64,000 nucleotides of DNA from Microvirga makkahensis. Its GTDB lineage: Bacteria > Pseudomonadota > Alphaproteobacteria > Rhizobiales > Beijerinckiaceae. Positions 44,551 through 53,602 of the stretch are shown here, piece after piece. The position numbers and the translations under genes were made by a program. The notes beneath the pieces are model-generated. The model saw only the letters and a program-made list of their open reading frames with translations, searched no databases and was not told the DNA's origin. Position 1 is the first letter of the stretch, and every line of letters begins with the position of its first letter. Location of the stretch: the NCBI RefSeq assembly GCF_009830105.1, contig NZ_WURB01000002.1, forward strand, positions 310,001 through 374,000, in the 5' to 3' direction.

Positions 44551-45339
44551 TCAGCCGATGGTGCAGAACACCTTGCGGACCGTCACCTCGCTCGACCATG
44601 TATTCTCGGCGCCCGCAGGGACGATGATGGTATCGCCTGCATCGACGGTCCAGGAACGTCCGGACGGTTGGATGAACGTGACGGCGCCGGACAAGATGTG
44701 CATCAGTTCGCAATGGGCCGGTGTCAGGGCCTTGCGGGAATAGGGCGTGCATTCCCAGACGCCGACCTGGAGATCGCCCGAGGAAGCCTCGAACCAGACC
44801 CGGCTGTGCGCCGCAGGCGGCGGGCTGGTGACGAGCAACTCGCGGGCAGGTCCATGGGAGGCGGCGAGATCCGATTGCGGATCGATCTTGACGACCGCGG
44901 ACGCCGGTTCACCTCGCAGGCCGGGAAAAATCATGAAGGTGCGGCTGACGGGACCCGGCTGCTTCCAGCGGATTGCGACGCCGGAGGGAAGAACGGCGCA
45001 GTCTCCCGCCCTCAGGGTGACGCATGTCCCGTCGCTTTGAAGCAGCGACAGTTCCCCGGTGTCGACAACCGTGAATTCCGTGTACGCGAGGACGACGTCT
45101 TCATCGCGCGGGCCCGACCGGCTGATGCCTGCGCGATAGCCCAGGGTTTCGTCGGACAGGTAATAGGTGCGCCCATCGGCCAGTGGATCGCCGTCGAGAT
45201 CCGGAATGCGCAGCGGCGTCGCCGCGTCCGCAACGATGCCTGCGCGCAGATGCAGGCATAACGGCCTCTGGTCGTGTTCCATCGCGATGCTGATCCTCGA
45301 ATGAGCGGCCTTGAAGGGTAAAAGGGCGGGGAAGCGCAT
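44551..45339 (-). CDS. Bicupin protein (DUF861/EutQ-like C-terminal cupin)
   Basis: A 262-residue protein with two cupin domains. The N-terminal one includes LRAGDCAVLPSGVAIRWKQP. The C-terminal one is of the DUF861/cupin_3 type, with VGVWECTPYSRKALTPAHCELMHILSG (family pattern), WTVDAGDTIIVPAGAENTW and the short KVFCTIG end. Such proteins are found beside amine and amino-acid oxidases, but the reaction is not known; metal-dependent isomerase or hydrolase roles are possible. ATG at 45339 has GAGGGAG six bases upstream. It lies between the two FAD oxidases. Confidence 0.85.
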   Translation of the reverse strand: MRFPALLPFKAAHSRISIAMEHDQRPLCLHLRAGIVADAATPLRIPDLDGDPLADGRTYYLSDETLGYRAGISRSGPRDEDVVLAYTEFTVVDTGELSLLQSDGTCVTLRAGDCAVLPSGVAIRWKQPGPVSRTFMIFPGLRGEPASAVVKIDPQSDLAASHGPARELLVTSPPPAAHSRVWFEASSGDLQVGVWECTPYSRKALTPAHCELMHILSGAVTFIQPSGRSWTVDAGDTIIVPAGAENTWSSEVTVRKVFCTIG

Positions 45340-45399
45340 CTGTGCTCCCTCTAGGAGACAGCGCATCGTTCATGCGGACCCGAAGGGCCGCACGATGCG

Positions 45400-46686
45400 C
45401 TAGAGTCCGCCGTCGTTGAGGCGGTACCAGGCAATGATGGCCGAGACGTAGAGCTTGTGAAGCGCATGGAACGGCAGCGGCCGTATCGGCGAGAGGGGGA
45501 CCGGAAGCGCGCCCTCGTCGCCTGTGGCGACGTATTCCGCCATCGCCCGGCCCATGGCGGTCTGCATGCCGACCCCGCGCCCCTGGCAGCCGATGTCGAT
45601 CAGAAGGCCCGGCGCGGGCTCGTGAAGATGGGGCATGAAATCCCGCGTGATCGCCACGCGGCCGCACCAGCGGTACTCGATGGGAACGTCTTTGACCTGC
45701 GGAAACATCTTGCCGACGATCCGTTCGAGATGCGCCCAATCCTCCGGCCCCTTCGGCTCACGGAACGGTCCCCGGCCGCCCATGAGCAGGCGCCCGTTGT
45801 GGTCGAGACGGAAGTAGAGCAGCAATTTGCGGGTGTCGGAGCTGACATGGCCCTCGGGCAGAATCGTGCGCCGCAGGTTGTCCGAGAGCGGCCTGGTCGC
45901 GATCTGGAAGGAGTTCGCCGGAATGATGGTTTCGTGCAGCCTCGGCCAGAGCCCGCTGGTGTATCCATTGGTGCAGAGAACCACGCGGTCTGCGGTGACA
46001 GTCGCTCCTGACGCGGTTTTCACCGTCCAGCGCCCCCTCTCCTGCGCAAGGCCGGTCGCAGGGGTTCGCGTATGAATGATCGCGCCGGCCTTCTGTGCGG
46101 CCCGCGCGAGACCCCGGGCGTAGCTCAGCGGCTGAATGCCCCCACCCCGCCCGTCGATCCAGCCGCCGACATAGCGCTCGGAGCCGAGGAGGCGCCCAGT
46201 CTCCGACTGATCGAGAATGCGAACCGGCGCGCCGCGCCGGCCCCACTGCTCTGCCCGGCGCCGGGCCTGGTCCATGCCCTCCTGCGTATGCGCGCCCTGG
46301 ATCCAGCCGTTGCGGATATGGGGCACGTCCATGGCGTATTTGTCGATCAGGCCGAACACCGCATCGGCCGTGCCGCCACCGAACGCGATGAGCCGCTCGC
46401 CCCGCTCGCGGCCGAACTTGGCGATCAGTTCGTCGGGATCGTATTTCAGGCCGGGAATGACTTGGCCTCCATTGCGGCCCGAGCCTCCGAAGCCGACCTC
46501 CTGCGCTTCGAGCACGACCGGCTTAAATCCGCGCTCGGCCAGATGAAGTGCCGTCGACAGGCCCGCATAGCCGCCGCCGATCACGACGATCTCGGTCGAG
46601 AGCGAGGCCTCCAACCGCGTGGTCTGCGGCGGTGCGGCGGCTGTTGCCGCCCAAAGGGATGGCTCGAGAGGAAATGGGTTGGCCAT
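45400..46686 (-). CDS. FAD-dependent amine oxidoreductase (PuuB/OrdL-like)
   Basis: A 428-residue DAO-family flavoprotein like gamma-glutamylputrescine oxidase: EIVVIGGGYAGLSTALHLAERGF near residue 32 as FAD site, GFGGSGRNGGQVIPG, DRVVLCTNGYTSGLWPRL, and GCQGRGVGMQTAMGRAMAEY at the end. It starts at MANPFPLEPS; the frame is open 21 codons further. It follows the ATPase of the amino-acid transporter by 65 bp. With a paralogous oxidase two genes later, this operon may oxidise two amines or two steps of one compound. Confidence 0.9.
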   Translation of the reverse strand: MANPFPLEPSLWAATAAAPPQTTRLEASLSTEIVVIGGGYAGLSTALHLAERGFKPVVLEAQEVGFGGSGRNGGQVIPGLKYDPDELIAKFGRERGERLIAFGGGTADAVFGLIDKYAMDVPHIRNGWIQGAHTQEGMDQARRRAEQWGRRGAPVRILDQSETGRLLGSERYVGGWIDGRGGGIQPLSYARGLARAAQKAGAIIHTRTPATGLAQERGRWTVKTASGATVTADRVVLCTNGYTSGLWPRLHETIIPANSFQIATRPLSDNLRRTILPEGHVSSDTRKLLLYFRLDHNGRLLMGGRGPFREPKGPEDWAHLERIVGKMFPQVKDVPIEYRWCGRVAITRDFMPHLHEPAPGLLIDIGCQGRGVGMQTAMGRAMAEYVATGDEGALPVPLSPIRPLPFHALHKLYVSAIIAWYRLNDGGL

Positions 46687-46751
46687 GGGGCTTCTCGCAG
46701 GTCTAGGGCACTTATCGGCGAAAGGATTGACTCCACCTCGGTGAATCATCC

Positions 46752-47483
46752 CTAGAGCGGGTGCAGGACGCGTCTCAGGAAATCCTGAGTGCGCGCATGC
46801 TTGGGATCATTGAGGACGTCCTTCGCAGCCCCCTGCTCGACGATGACGCCGCCGTCGATGAACAGCACCCGGTCGGCGACTTCCTTCGCGAAGCCCATCT
46901 CGTGGGTGACGACCACCATCGTCATGCCGTCGTCCGCGAGCTTGCGCATGACGCCGAGAACCTCGCCCACCAGCTCCGGATCGAGGGCGGATGTCGGCTC
47001 GTCGAAGAGAATGGCCTTGGGCTGCATGGCGAGCGCGCGGGCGATGGCGACCCGCTGCTGCTGTCCGCCGGAGAGCTGCGGCGGATGGGCGTCGGCCTTC
47101 TCGGCTAAGCCGACCTGCGCCAGCAGCATGCGAGCCCGCTCGATGGCCTCTTTGCGCGGCTCCTTCTTCACGAATACCGGACCCTCGATGACGTTCTCGA
47201 GCACGGTGCGGTGCGGGAATAGATTGAAGCGCTGAAACACCATCGACACCTGCGTGCGGATGGAGACGATGGACGGCGCGTTACGGTCGACACGCTGCCC
47301 TTCGACGAGGATCTCGCCGCTGTTGTAGCTCTCGAGTCCGTTGATGCAGCGCAGGATGGTCGATTTGCCCGATCCGGATGGGCCGATGATGCAGACGACC
47401 TCGCCCTTCTCGACGGAGGCCGTGATCCCTTTCAGGACCTCGACGCTGCCGTAGCTTTTGCGGATGTCCCTCAGCTCGATCAT
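46752..47483 (-). CDS. Polar amino acid ABC transporter ATPase (GlnQ/HisP type)
   Basis: A 243-residue ATPase with Walker [29 protein letters not shown], Walker [15 protein letters not shown] and VTHEMGFA, the GlnQ pattern. It overlaps the permease by four bases (ATGA) and completes a three-part polar amino-acid (PAAT) importer that feeds the downstream oxidases. Confidence 0.94.
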   Translation of the reverse strand: MIELRDIRKSYGSVEVLKGITASVEKGEVVCIIGPSGSGKSTILRCINGLESYNSGEILVEGQRVDRNAPSIVSIRTQVSMVFQRFNLFPHRTVLENVIEGPVFVKKEPRKEAIERARMLLAQVGLAEKADAHPPQLSGGQQQRVAIARALAMQPKAILFDEPTSALDPELVGEVLGVMRKLADDGMTMVVVTHEMGFAKEVADRVLFIDGGVIVEQGAAKDVLNDPKHARTQDFLRRVLHPL

Positions 47484-48133
47484 GGGCGGCCTGCTTTCTT
47501 CTCGAAGTGACGAACAAAGAGGATGAGGGGAATGCTCATGACGAGATAAAGGAGCGCTACGAGCGTGAAGACGCTCGTGTTCTTGAAGGTGGAGGAGGCG
47601 ATCAGCTTGCCCTGGAGGGCGAGTTCAGCCACGGTGATGGTGGATGCCTGGGACGAATCCTTCAGCATCATGATCATGGTGTTTCCATAGGGCGGCAGGA
47701 CGAGCCGCACGGCCTGCGGCAGCACGACCCGGCGCATGGTCATCCACCAGCCCATGCCGATGGACTGGGCCGCCTCGATCTGTCCCTTGTCGATAGCTTC
47801 GATGCCCGCGCGGAAGTTTTCCGCCTGGTACGCCGAGTAGGCGATGCCCAAGCCGATAATCGCGGCCTGAAGTGCCGTCAGCGAGACGCCCAGATCCGGC
47901 ATCACGAAGTAGATGTAGAACAGCTGGACGATAATCGGGATGCCGCGGATCACGTTGATGATGCCCGCGCTCGTCCGGGAAATGAGCTTGATGCTCGAGA
48001 CGCGCATTATGGCCCATACAAGGCCCAGGAGCGTGGACAGGATGAGCGAGCCGATGGTGACGAGGATCGTCAGCCTTACGCCCTCAAGGAGAATAGGCAG
48101 AAACTCGGTGGCATCGCGCAGAAAGGCTTGCAT
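47480..48133 (-). CDS. Polar amino acid ABC transporter permease
   Basis: A 217-residue permease of the HisM/GlnP family with the [14 protein letters not shown] and [27 protein letters not shown]-type EAA loop ([21 protein letters not shown]). Only one permease gene is present, so it probably works as a homodimer. It starts 90 bp after the binding-protein gene. Confidence 0.93.
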   Translation of the reverse strand: MQAFLRDATEFLPILLEGVRLTILVTIGSLILSTLLGLVWAIMRVSSIKLISRTSAGIINVIRGIPIIVQLFYIYFVMPDLGVSLTALQAAIIGLGIAYSAYQAENFRAGIEAIDKGQIEAAQSIGMGWWMTMRRVVLPQAVRLVLPPYGNTMIMMLKDSSQASTITVAELALQGKLIASSTFKNTSVFTLVALLYLVMSIPLILFVRHFEKKAGRP

Positions 48134-48223
48134 GAGCGCGGGTATCCGGGGAGGTCAGAAGAAGAGGGAGCGGCGGCGCGTGAACCGCGCCACCGGATGT
48201 TGCAAGACTTGGAAAGCCAAGAC

Positions 48224-48982
48224 TTAGGAAGCCTTGAGGCCCCACTTCGCGAGGATCTTGTCGATCGTGCCGTTCGCCTTCAGCTTGGCGAGCGATGCGT
48301 TGATCTTTGCAAGGAGTTCCTGATCGTCCTTGCGGGTGCCGATGCCCACGGAGCCGAGCATGGTGGATTTGTAGCTTTCGACGAGACGCGCCTGCGGGAA
48401 CTGGCCCTGCTTCAGGCTGTAGGCAACCACCGGGTAATCGGCGAACCCCGCCTTGAGGCGGCCGGCATTCACATCCCGCATGATGTCGGGGATCGTATCG
48501 TAGATCTTCACCTCGGAGAACAGGCCGGCTTTCTTCAGCGGCTCGACGAAGGCGGTTCCGACCTGAGCCCCGACCGCCTCGCCCTTCAGATCGTCGAAGC
48601 CCGCATAGTCCTTCGTATCGGATTTCGGGACAATCAGCCCCTCGCCGTAAGTGTAGACCGGCTCGGAGAAGCTGATTACCTCCTTGCGCGCCGGCGTGAT
48701 GAACATCGCCGCCGAGATCACGTCGATCTTCTTGGATGTCAGAGCGGCGATCAGGGACGAGAACTGCATCGGCTCGACCTGCACCTGGAAGCCGGCATCC
48801 TTGCCAATTTCCGTGATGATATCGACCATGACGCCCTGAATGGTGTTCGTCTTGGTGTCGAGGAAGGTGAAGGGTACGCTAGTCGGCGTCGAGCCGACCT
48901 TGACGACCTGTTGGGCGAAGGCAGGCGCCCCTGCGGCGAGAGCAAGCGAAAGACAGGCCGCTTGCAGGACGGATTTGAACAT
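48224..48982 (-). CDS. Polar amino acid ABC transporter periplasmic binding protein
   Basis: A 252-residue SBP_bac_3 protein. The signal peptide MFKSVLQAACLSLALAAG is cut near AFAQ. Mature motifs are PFTFLDTKTNTIQGVMVDIITEIGK, KIDVISAAMFITPARKEVISFSEP (family pattern) and GEAVGAQVGTAFVEPL. The start with GGGAG upstream is nine codons inside the longest frame. It is the first gene of the six-gene operon and diverges from the XRE-cupin regulator across two operators. Confidence 0.93.
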   Translation of the reverse strand: MFKSVLQAACLSLALAAGAPAFAQQVVKVGSTPTSVPFTFLDTKTNTIQGVMVDIITEIGKDAGFQVQVEPMQFSSLIAALTSKKIDVISAAMFITPARKEVISFSEPVYTYGEGLIVPKSDTKDYAGFDDLKGEAVGAQVGTAFVEPLKKAGLFSEVKIYDTIPDIMRDVNAGRLKAGFADYPVVAYSLKQGQFPQARLVESYKSTMLGSVGIGTRKDDQELLAKINASLAKLKANGTIDKILAKWGLKAS

Positions 48983-49052
48983 GGTGGTCTCCCTCGATTG
49001 CCACGACACGAAGGGGTCCCTTACCCCGTTATGATGATCGTGTTTGACATAA

Positions 49053-49068
49053 TTTCACATTTATGAAA
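49053..49068. promoter_or_regulatory. Operator candidate 1, TTTCACATTTATGAAA
   Basis: A 16-bp near-palindrome with 5-bp perfect arms. It matches the second copy at 49105-49120 at 12 of 16 positions. The centres are 52 bp apart, about five helical turns, so the two sites face the same side of the DNA. It lies between the binding-protein gene and the divergent XRE-cupin gene. Confidence 0.7.
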
Positions 49069-49104
49069 AAATTTCTGCATATTTCCTGAAGTAATGCAAG
49101 CGAT

Positions 49105-49120
49105 TTTCACATAAGTGAAA
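49105..49120. promoter_or_regulatory. Operator candidate 2, TTTCACATAAGTGAAA
   Basis: A 16-bp palindrome with perfect 6-bp arms (TTTCAC / GTGAAA), 30 bp before the regulator start codon. Paired with the copy at 49053-49068; probable binding site of the divergent XRE-cupin regulator. Confidence 0.7.
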
Positions 49121-49149
49121 AAGAGGGTACGGATCAAGGCAATTTCCGC

Positions 49150-49746
49150 GTGAGCAGCCAGAACACCAGCAATCCACCATCCGAGAGACTCGTCGATCAG
49201 GCGGTTGGGCGCCGGCTTCGCGACCTCCGCCGCTTACGCGGCCTTTCGCTTGAGACCGTCGCAGCGCGCGCAAGCCTCTCGGTCGGCTTCATCAGCCAGA
49301 TCGAGCGCGGTTTGTCCTCCCCGTCATTGCGGGTTCTCGCGACCCTGGCCGACGTGTTCGAAGTGAGCATCGCCGCGCTGTTCGATGCGGCTCCCCTGGA
49401 GAGCAGTCCCGAACAGATCGTCAGGCGGGAGCACGAGCGCGCAGAGCTCAATCTGTGGCGATCCGGCATTTCGAAGCAACTGTTGAGCCCCAAAGGGTCG
49501 GACGGCCGTCTCAACCTGTTCCTGATCTTCCTGGAGCCGGGGGCCAGCACCGGCGACGAGCTTTATACTCACGACGGCGAAGAGGCCGGCGTCGTTCTCG
49601 AAGGCGAGATGGTGCTGACCGTCGATTCCGCCACAATGACACTCGGCAAAGGCGACAGCTTCCGCTTCGCCAGCCGCAGGCCGCATCGCTTCGGCAATCC
49701 GTCCGATAGCAGCAGGGCGCTCGTCCTGTGGGTGAACTGCGTCTGA
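49150..49746 (+). CDS. XRE-cupin transcriptional regulator
   Basis: A 198-residue regulator with an N-terminal HTH (about 18-75, LRDLRRLRGLSLETVAARA, VGFISQIERGLSSPSLRVL) and a C-terminal cupin (about 135-195, YTHDGEEAGVVLEGEM, FASRRPHRFGN). The start codon is GTG at 49150. It is divergent from the amino-acid transport/oxidase operon and the two TTTCAC-type palindromes sit between them, so it almost certainly regulates that operon and itself. Related regulators respond to amines or amino acids. Confidence 0.92.
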   Translation: MSSQNTSNPPSERLVDQAVGRRLRDLRRLRGLSLETVAARASLSVGFISQIERGLSSPSLRVLATLADVFEVSIAALFDAAPLESSPEQIVRREHERAELNLWRSGISKQLLSPKGSDGRLNLFLIFLEPGASTGDELYTHDGEEAGVVLEGEMVLTVDSATMTLGKGDSFRFASRRPHRFGNPSDSSRALVLWVNCV

Positions 49747-49822
49747 GCGGCCCGGTGCGTCTGAACGTGAAGGTGGGATCTGCCGCGGCGTTCTTGATCG
49801 TGGGACCGGGAGGCGGAACAGC

Positions 49823-50740
49823 TCAGGCTGCGGCGTCCATGGCCGTCCGGGCCTTCGCGGCCAGAGTCTTGGTTGTATCGACGCAGGCCTGACCGACGTG
49901 CCAGTATCGATCCTGCAGCTCGATGTTGAACACGACACCCTGCGGGAAGACGCAGGACGACATCAGCGCATCCCAGGGAATATCGCCCCACCCGACCGGC
50001 AGATGAAGATCGCCATGGCCGTAGGCGAGCCGCTCACCCTGCGTGAACATCCAGATGTCGTCTTGGCGGCCGAAGGAATCGTGTACGTGCAGATGCTTGG
50101 CGAAGGGTGCGAGCGCCGCGCATTCCGACACGAGATCGCCTCCGGTAAAGGAGAGATTCAGATAGGCATGGCTGAAATCCAGCGTCGCCACGACATGGCC
50201 ATGCCCGATCGCCTCGAGCTCGCGGGCGAGCCGTGAGGGGCTCGCGGTATGGACCTTGCCCTCATAGCCGCCGAAGAGGTTCTCCACGCACAATATTATG
50301 TCGTGCTGTTTCGCGACGTCGCCGGCACGCGCCAGCCATTCCCGTTGCCGGGCGTAAGCCTCTTCGATCCCGTCGTTCTGCGTCACCCCGATCAGGCCGG
50401 AATGCATGACGTAGTGCACGGCACCCAACTCTGCGGAAATCTCCAGCGAGGCCTGCAGGACCTCGAAATGGCGCCGGTTGCGGAACGGCGCATCGAAGAA
50501 GTTGACTGCCAAAGGCCCATGAACGGTATAAATCACCTCGCGCCCGGCGCAGATCGCCTTGAGTGACTCAAGCTGATCCCTGCGAATGCGGCCGCCGACG
50601 ATGAGATCGAGGTCGAAGATCGGCAGCTCGATCGTGTCCACACCGAAAGCCAGAGCCCGATCGAGGTTTCGGGCGAACTCGCTGAGGTCGGGCTTGCCGG
50701 ACTTGGCCGAGATACCGGTGCCGAGAACATGCTGTGTCAT
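49823..50740 (-). CDS. Sugar phosphate isomerase/epimerase-like TIM-barrel protein
   Basis: A 305-residue AP-endonuclease-2/xylose-isomerase-like TIM barrel. Metal-binding residues are visible in CVENLFGGYEG (Glu), ATLDFSHAYLN (Asp, His), HLHVHDSFGR (His pair) and NIELQDRYW (Glu). Reactions in this family range from isomerisation to hydrolysis. The start at MTQHVLGTGI follows AAGGAG; the longer open frame is not family-like. It is the last gene of the Dpp-type operon, 229 bp after the phosphodiesterase gene, and may process the sugar or polyol released by that enzyme. Confidence 0.85.
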   Translation of the reverse strand: MTQHVLGTGISAKSGKPDLSEFARNLDRALAFGVDTIELPIFDLDLIVGGRIRRDQLESLKAICAGREVIYTVHGPLAVNFFDAPFRNRRHFEVLQASLEISAELGAVHYVMHSGLIGVTQNDGIEEAYARQREWLARAGDVAKQHDIILCVENLFGGYEGKVHTASPSRLARELEAIGHGHVVATLDFSHAYLNLSFTGGDLVSECAALAPFAKHLHVHDSFGRQDDIWMFTQGERLAYGHGDLHLPVGWGDIPWDALMSSCVFPQGVVFNIELQDRYWHVGQACVDTTKTLAAKARTAMDAAA

Positions 50741-50969
50741 CGAGAAGAACTCCTTCGGAGCGAAGGGCGGCGGCGCCGGCCGGGACGATCCAGACAAAGC
50801 CGCCTCAGCTGCCATGCCCTCCCGGTATTCTCGGCTTTCGGCCTTCGCCGTACCGACGTAGGAAAGATGCGTGACGGCGGGATGAAGCCCGCAAGACACG
50901 AGCATGACATACAATGGACTTGCGCTCCGCATACGGCCGGCGGCCCTCCATCCGGTACCGCCAGATGCT

Positions 50970-51716
50970 CTAGGCCGCCTGCAATCCGAGGGCCAGGTCA
51001 GGGCTGTCCGAGGTCACATAACCGATCTCTGTGCCGAGCCAGTGCCGCAACCGCTCCTCGTCGTTGACGGTCCAGACGCACAGCCTTTCCCTCGGATGGG
51101 CAGCGACGATACGGCTCCATTCAACGTCCATCAGCTCATGATGAACCGCGATGATGTCGACCAGCGGTTTCGCCTTCGTCAGGAAGGCCTCCATCCCTCC
51201 TGTCCTCTGGGCCCAATCGGCATTGACCGATAAGAGCCGCCTGATCTCGGGAGCGTACCGACGGCACGCCTCCAGAACCGTCATGTCGAAGCAGGTCAAC
51301 CAGGCACGATCGGCAACCTCATAGCGGCGGAGCATGTCCGCAGCCCTTTCGACGAGACCGGGATAAGGCCGTCCGTTCCCATCGTGCTTGATCTCGACAT
51401 GCACCAGCACGTCTTGATGGGGAGCGAGGACGCCGAGCACCTCTTCGAGAACGGGAATTCGATCGTCCACCAGACCCTCGGGCCCCTTGAGCCGCACCGT
51501 CCTGCGCTCATCGGCGCTCAGGGCTCTGACCGGACCTCTTCGATCGGTCGTCCGGTCCAGAGTAGCATCATGAATGACCAGAAGCTCACCCGAATCGCTG
51601 AGATGCAGGTCCAGCTCGACCGCCTTCACGCCAAGCTCCAGAACGTTGCGGAACCCCGTGAGCGAGTTCTCTGCCCAGAGATTGCGTGCGCCACGATGGC
51701 CGATGATTACCGTCAT
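50970..51716 (-). CDS. Glycerophosphodiester phosphodiesterase family protein
   Basis: A 248-residue GDPD TIM barrel (UgpQ-like). It has the catalytic HRGARNLWAENSLTGF (His, Arg, Glu), VELDLHLSDSGELLVIHDATLDRTT (family pattern with Glu, Asp and the second His) and HVEIKHD. It has no signal peptide, so it acts in the cytosol on an imported phosphodiester. It lies 45 bp after the DppC-type permease. The combination of peptide-type importer and GDPD is that of the agrocinopine (acc) operons, so the substrate may be a sugar or glycerol phosphodiester. Confidence 0.93.
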   Translation of the reverse strand: MTVIIGHRGARNLWAENSLTGFRNVLELGVKAVELDLHLSDSGELLVIHDATLDRTTDRRGPVRALSADERRTVRLKGPEGLVDDRIPVLEEVLGVLAPHQDVLVHVEIKHDGNGRPYPGLVERAADMLRRYEVADRAWLTCFDMTVLEACRRYAPEIRRLLSVNADWAQRTGGMEAFLTKAKPLVDIIAVHHELMDVEWSRIVAAHPRERLCVWTVNDEERLRHWLGTEIGYVTSDSPDLALGLQAA

Positions 51717-51761
51717 CGTTCTGTCCTTCCTTTCGAGGCTACGGGAGTGGCCGACGAGAGC

Positions 51762-52637
51762 TCAGCGCACCGTCGGGTCGAGCCTGTCGCGCAGCCAGTC
51801 TCCCGCCAGCGAAATCGACAGCGTCGTCAGCATGACGACCAGTGCCGGCGCCAGCATGATCCAGGGGGCGCGCGTGAGATACTCGCGGCCGAAACCGACC
51901 ATGTTGCCCAGCGAGGTCTCCGGCGGCTGCACGCCGAGGCCCAGGAACGACAGGCCACTTTCCATCAGGATGATTTCCGGGAATGTCAGGGTCATCGAGA
52001 CGATCAGCGTCGAGGCCACGTTCGGCAGGATGTGCTTGAGATAGATCCGCGCGGGCGTGGCGCCCAACTGCACGACGGCTGCGGCATATCCCTGAGCGCC
52101 TGCCGATATGGCGAGACCGCGTGCGATACGGGCGTAGCGTTCCCAGCCATAGAAGCCCATCAGGAAGACAAGGAGCGTCAAGGACGATCCGAAGAAGGCC
52201 AGCACCGAAAGGGCAAGAATCATGAACGGCAGGGCAGCCTGAAAGTCTGCCAGCGTCAGAACGAGATGCTCCACGATCCCGCGGAAGCGGGCGGCCAAGA
52301 AGCCCAGGGTCGTGCCGAACACCGCCGACAGTGCCGTCGCTCCAAAGGCAATGACGAGCGAAACCCGGATGGATTGCATCAGCCGGGACAGAACATCGCG
52401 CCCAAGCTCGTCCGTTCCCAACCAATGTCCGGGCGTTCCCGGAACGGCCAGGCGGGCGGAGAGGTCCATTTTGGTGACCGGGTAAGGCCGCACCCAGTCG
52501 GTCAGGAGCGCGACGAGGATCATCAGCGAGAGCCACAGAAGGCTCAAAATGACGAGAAAAGGCACCTTGGTCCGGATGCGCTTCAGCAGCCCCGGACGCG
52601 CCGTATTCATTGGAGCGGTCGCGATGAAGTCGGTCAT
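51762..52637 (-). CDS. Dpp/Opp-type ABC transporter permease (DppC-like)
   Basis: A 291-residue permease with the OppC-type N-terminal extension, PGTPGHWLGTDELGRDVLSRLMQSIRVSLVIAF (family pattern) and the EAA loop ARGLAISAGAQGYAAAVVQLGATPARIYLKHILPN. ATG at 52637 is preferred because AGGAG is eight bases upstream; the ATG two codons earlier is too close to that site. It follows the DppB-type gene by 12 bp. Confidence 0.93.
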   Translation of the reverse strand: MTDFIATAPMNTARPGLLKRIRTKVPFLVILSLLWLSLMILVALLTDWVRPYPVTKMDLSARLAVPGTPGHWLGTDELGRDVLSRLMQSIRVSLVIAFGATALSAVFGTTLGFLAARFRGIVEHLVLTLADFQAALPFMILALSVLAFFGSSLTLLVFLMGFYGWERYARIARGLAISAGAQGYAAAVVQLGATPARIYLKHILPNVASTLIVSMTLTFPEIILMESGLSFLGLGVQPPETSLGNMVGFGREYLTRAPWIMLAPALVVMLTTLSISLAGDWLRDRLDPTVR

Positions 52638-52649
52638 GATCATGGCTCC

Positions 52650-53579
52650 TCAATGCACGCCCGACTTGCGGCTCAGGCGGGGGTCGAGCCAGCCATACAG
52701 GATATCAACTGCGAGATTGGCCAGGACCATCGTGCCCGCGATCACGAGAAGCAGGCATTGCACGACGGCAAGGTCACGGTTGGCGACCGATACGACCAGC
52801 AGCCGTCCGATGCCGGGCCAGGCGAAGATCGTCTCGACGACCACCGCCCCGGCGATCAGAGACCCTATCATGAAGCCGACGATGGTGACGATCGGCACCG
52901 AGGCGTTGGGAAGGGCGTGCTTCCACACGACATCGCGCCAGCTGACGCCTTTGGCGGAAGCGGCGCGGATATAGGGCTGGCCCAGGACCTCGATCATGGC
53001 CGAGCGGGAGAACCGCGCCAGAATGCCGACTCCGCCGATGCTCATCGTCAGGGTCGGAAGGATTCCATGGATCCAGCCGTCCTGACCGCCGGACGGCAGC
53101 CAGCCGAGCGTGACCGAAAAGATCAGGACGAGCAGCAAACCGATCACGAAGGACGGCATGGTGAAGCCAAGCACGGCCAGCATGATCACCCCCCGATCGG
53201 CGACGCTCTCCCGGTGCAGCGCGGCATAGACTCCCGCCGGAATGCCGATGCCGATCTTCAGGATCAGGGCCGGGACCGTGAGCTGAAGCGTCGTGGGAAT
53301 GCGCTCCAGGACCAGTTGCAGCGCCGGCGACTTGTCCCGCATCGACATGCCGAAGTCGAGGGACAGGAGCGATCTAAGATACGCCCAGTATTGGACCAGG
53401 ATAGGGTCGTTCAGCCCCCAACGCTCGCGAAAGGCATCGATCGCCTCCTGTGGAGCGTCGGGCCCGAGCAGAATCTGGGCCGGATCACCGGAGAGGCGCA
53501 GCACGCAGAAGGCGAAGGTCATGACCAGAAGCACGGTTATGAAGGCGCGCAGCAGCCGTGAAAGAACGAACGAAAGCAT
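52650..53579 (-). CDS. Dpp/Opp-type ABC transporter permease (DppB-like)
   Basis: A 309-residue permease with the DppB start MLSFVLSRLLRAFITVLLV, LGPDAPQEAIDAFRERWGLNDPILVQYW (family pattern) and the EAA loop QPYIRAASAKGVSWRDVVWKHALPN. It begins 23 bp after the upstream ATPase gene and forms the membrane pair with the following DppC-like protein. Confidence 0.93.
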   Translation of the reverse strand: MLSFVLSRLLRAFITVLLVMTFAFCVLRLSGDPAQILLGPDAPQEAIDAFRERWGLNDPILVQYWAYLRSLLSLDFGMSMRDKSPALQLVLERIPTTLQLTVPALILKIGIGIPAGVYAALHRESVADRGVIMLAVLGFTMPSFVIGLLLVLIFSVTLGWLPSGGQDGWIHGILPTLTMSIGGVGILARFSRSAMIEVLGQPYIRAASAKGVSWRDVVWKHALPNASVPIVTIVGFMIGSLIAGAVVVETIFAWPGIGRLLVVSVANRDLAVVQCLLLVIAGTMVLANLAVDILYGWLDPRLSRKSGVH

Positions 53580-53602
53580 GAGACAGGTTCCTTGAGCGAC
53601 GC

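Noticed and set aside
51384-53561. A 725-codon plus-strand frame across the phosphodiesterase and permease genes
   Set aside because: Antisense shadow: composition is Asp/Arg/His/Gln-rich with no domain, while three well-conserved minus-strand genes occupy the same DNA.
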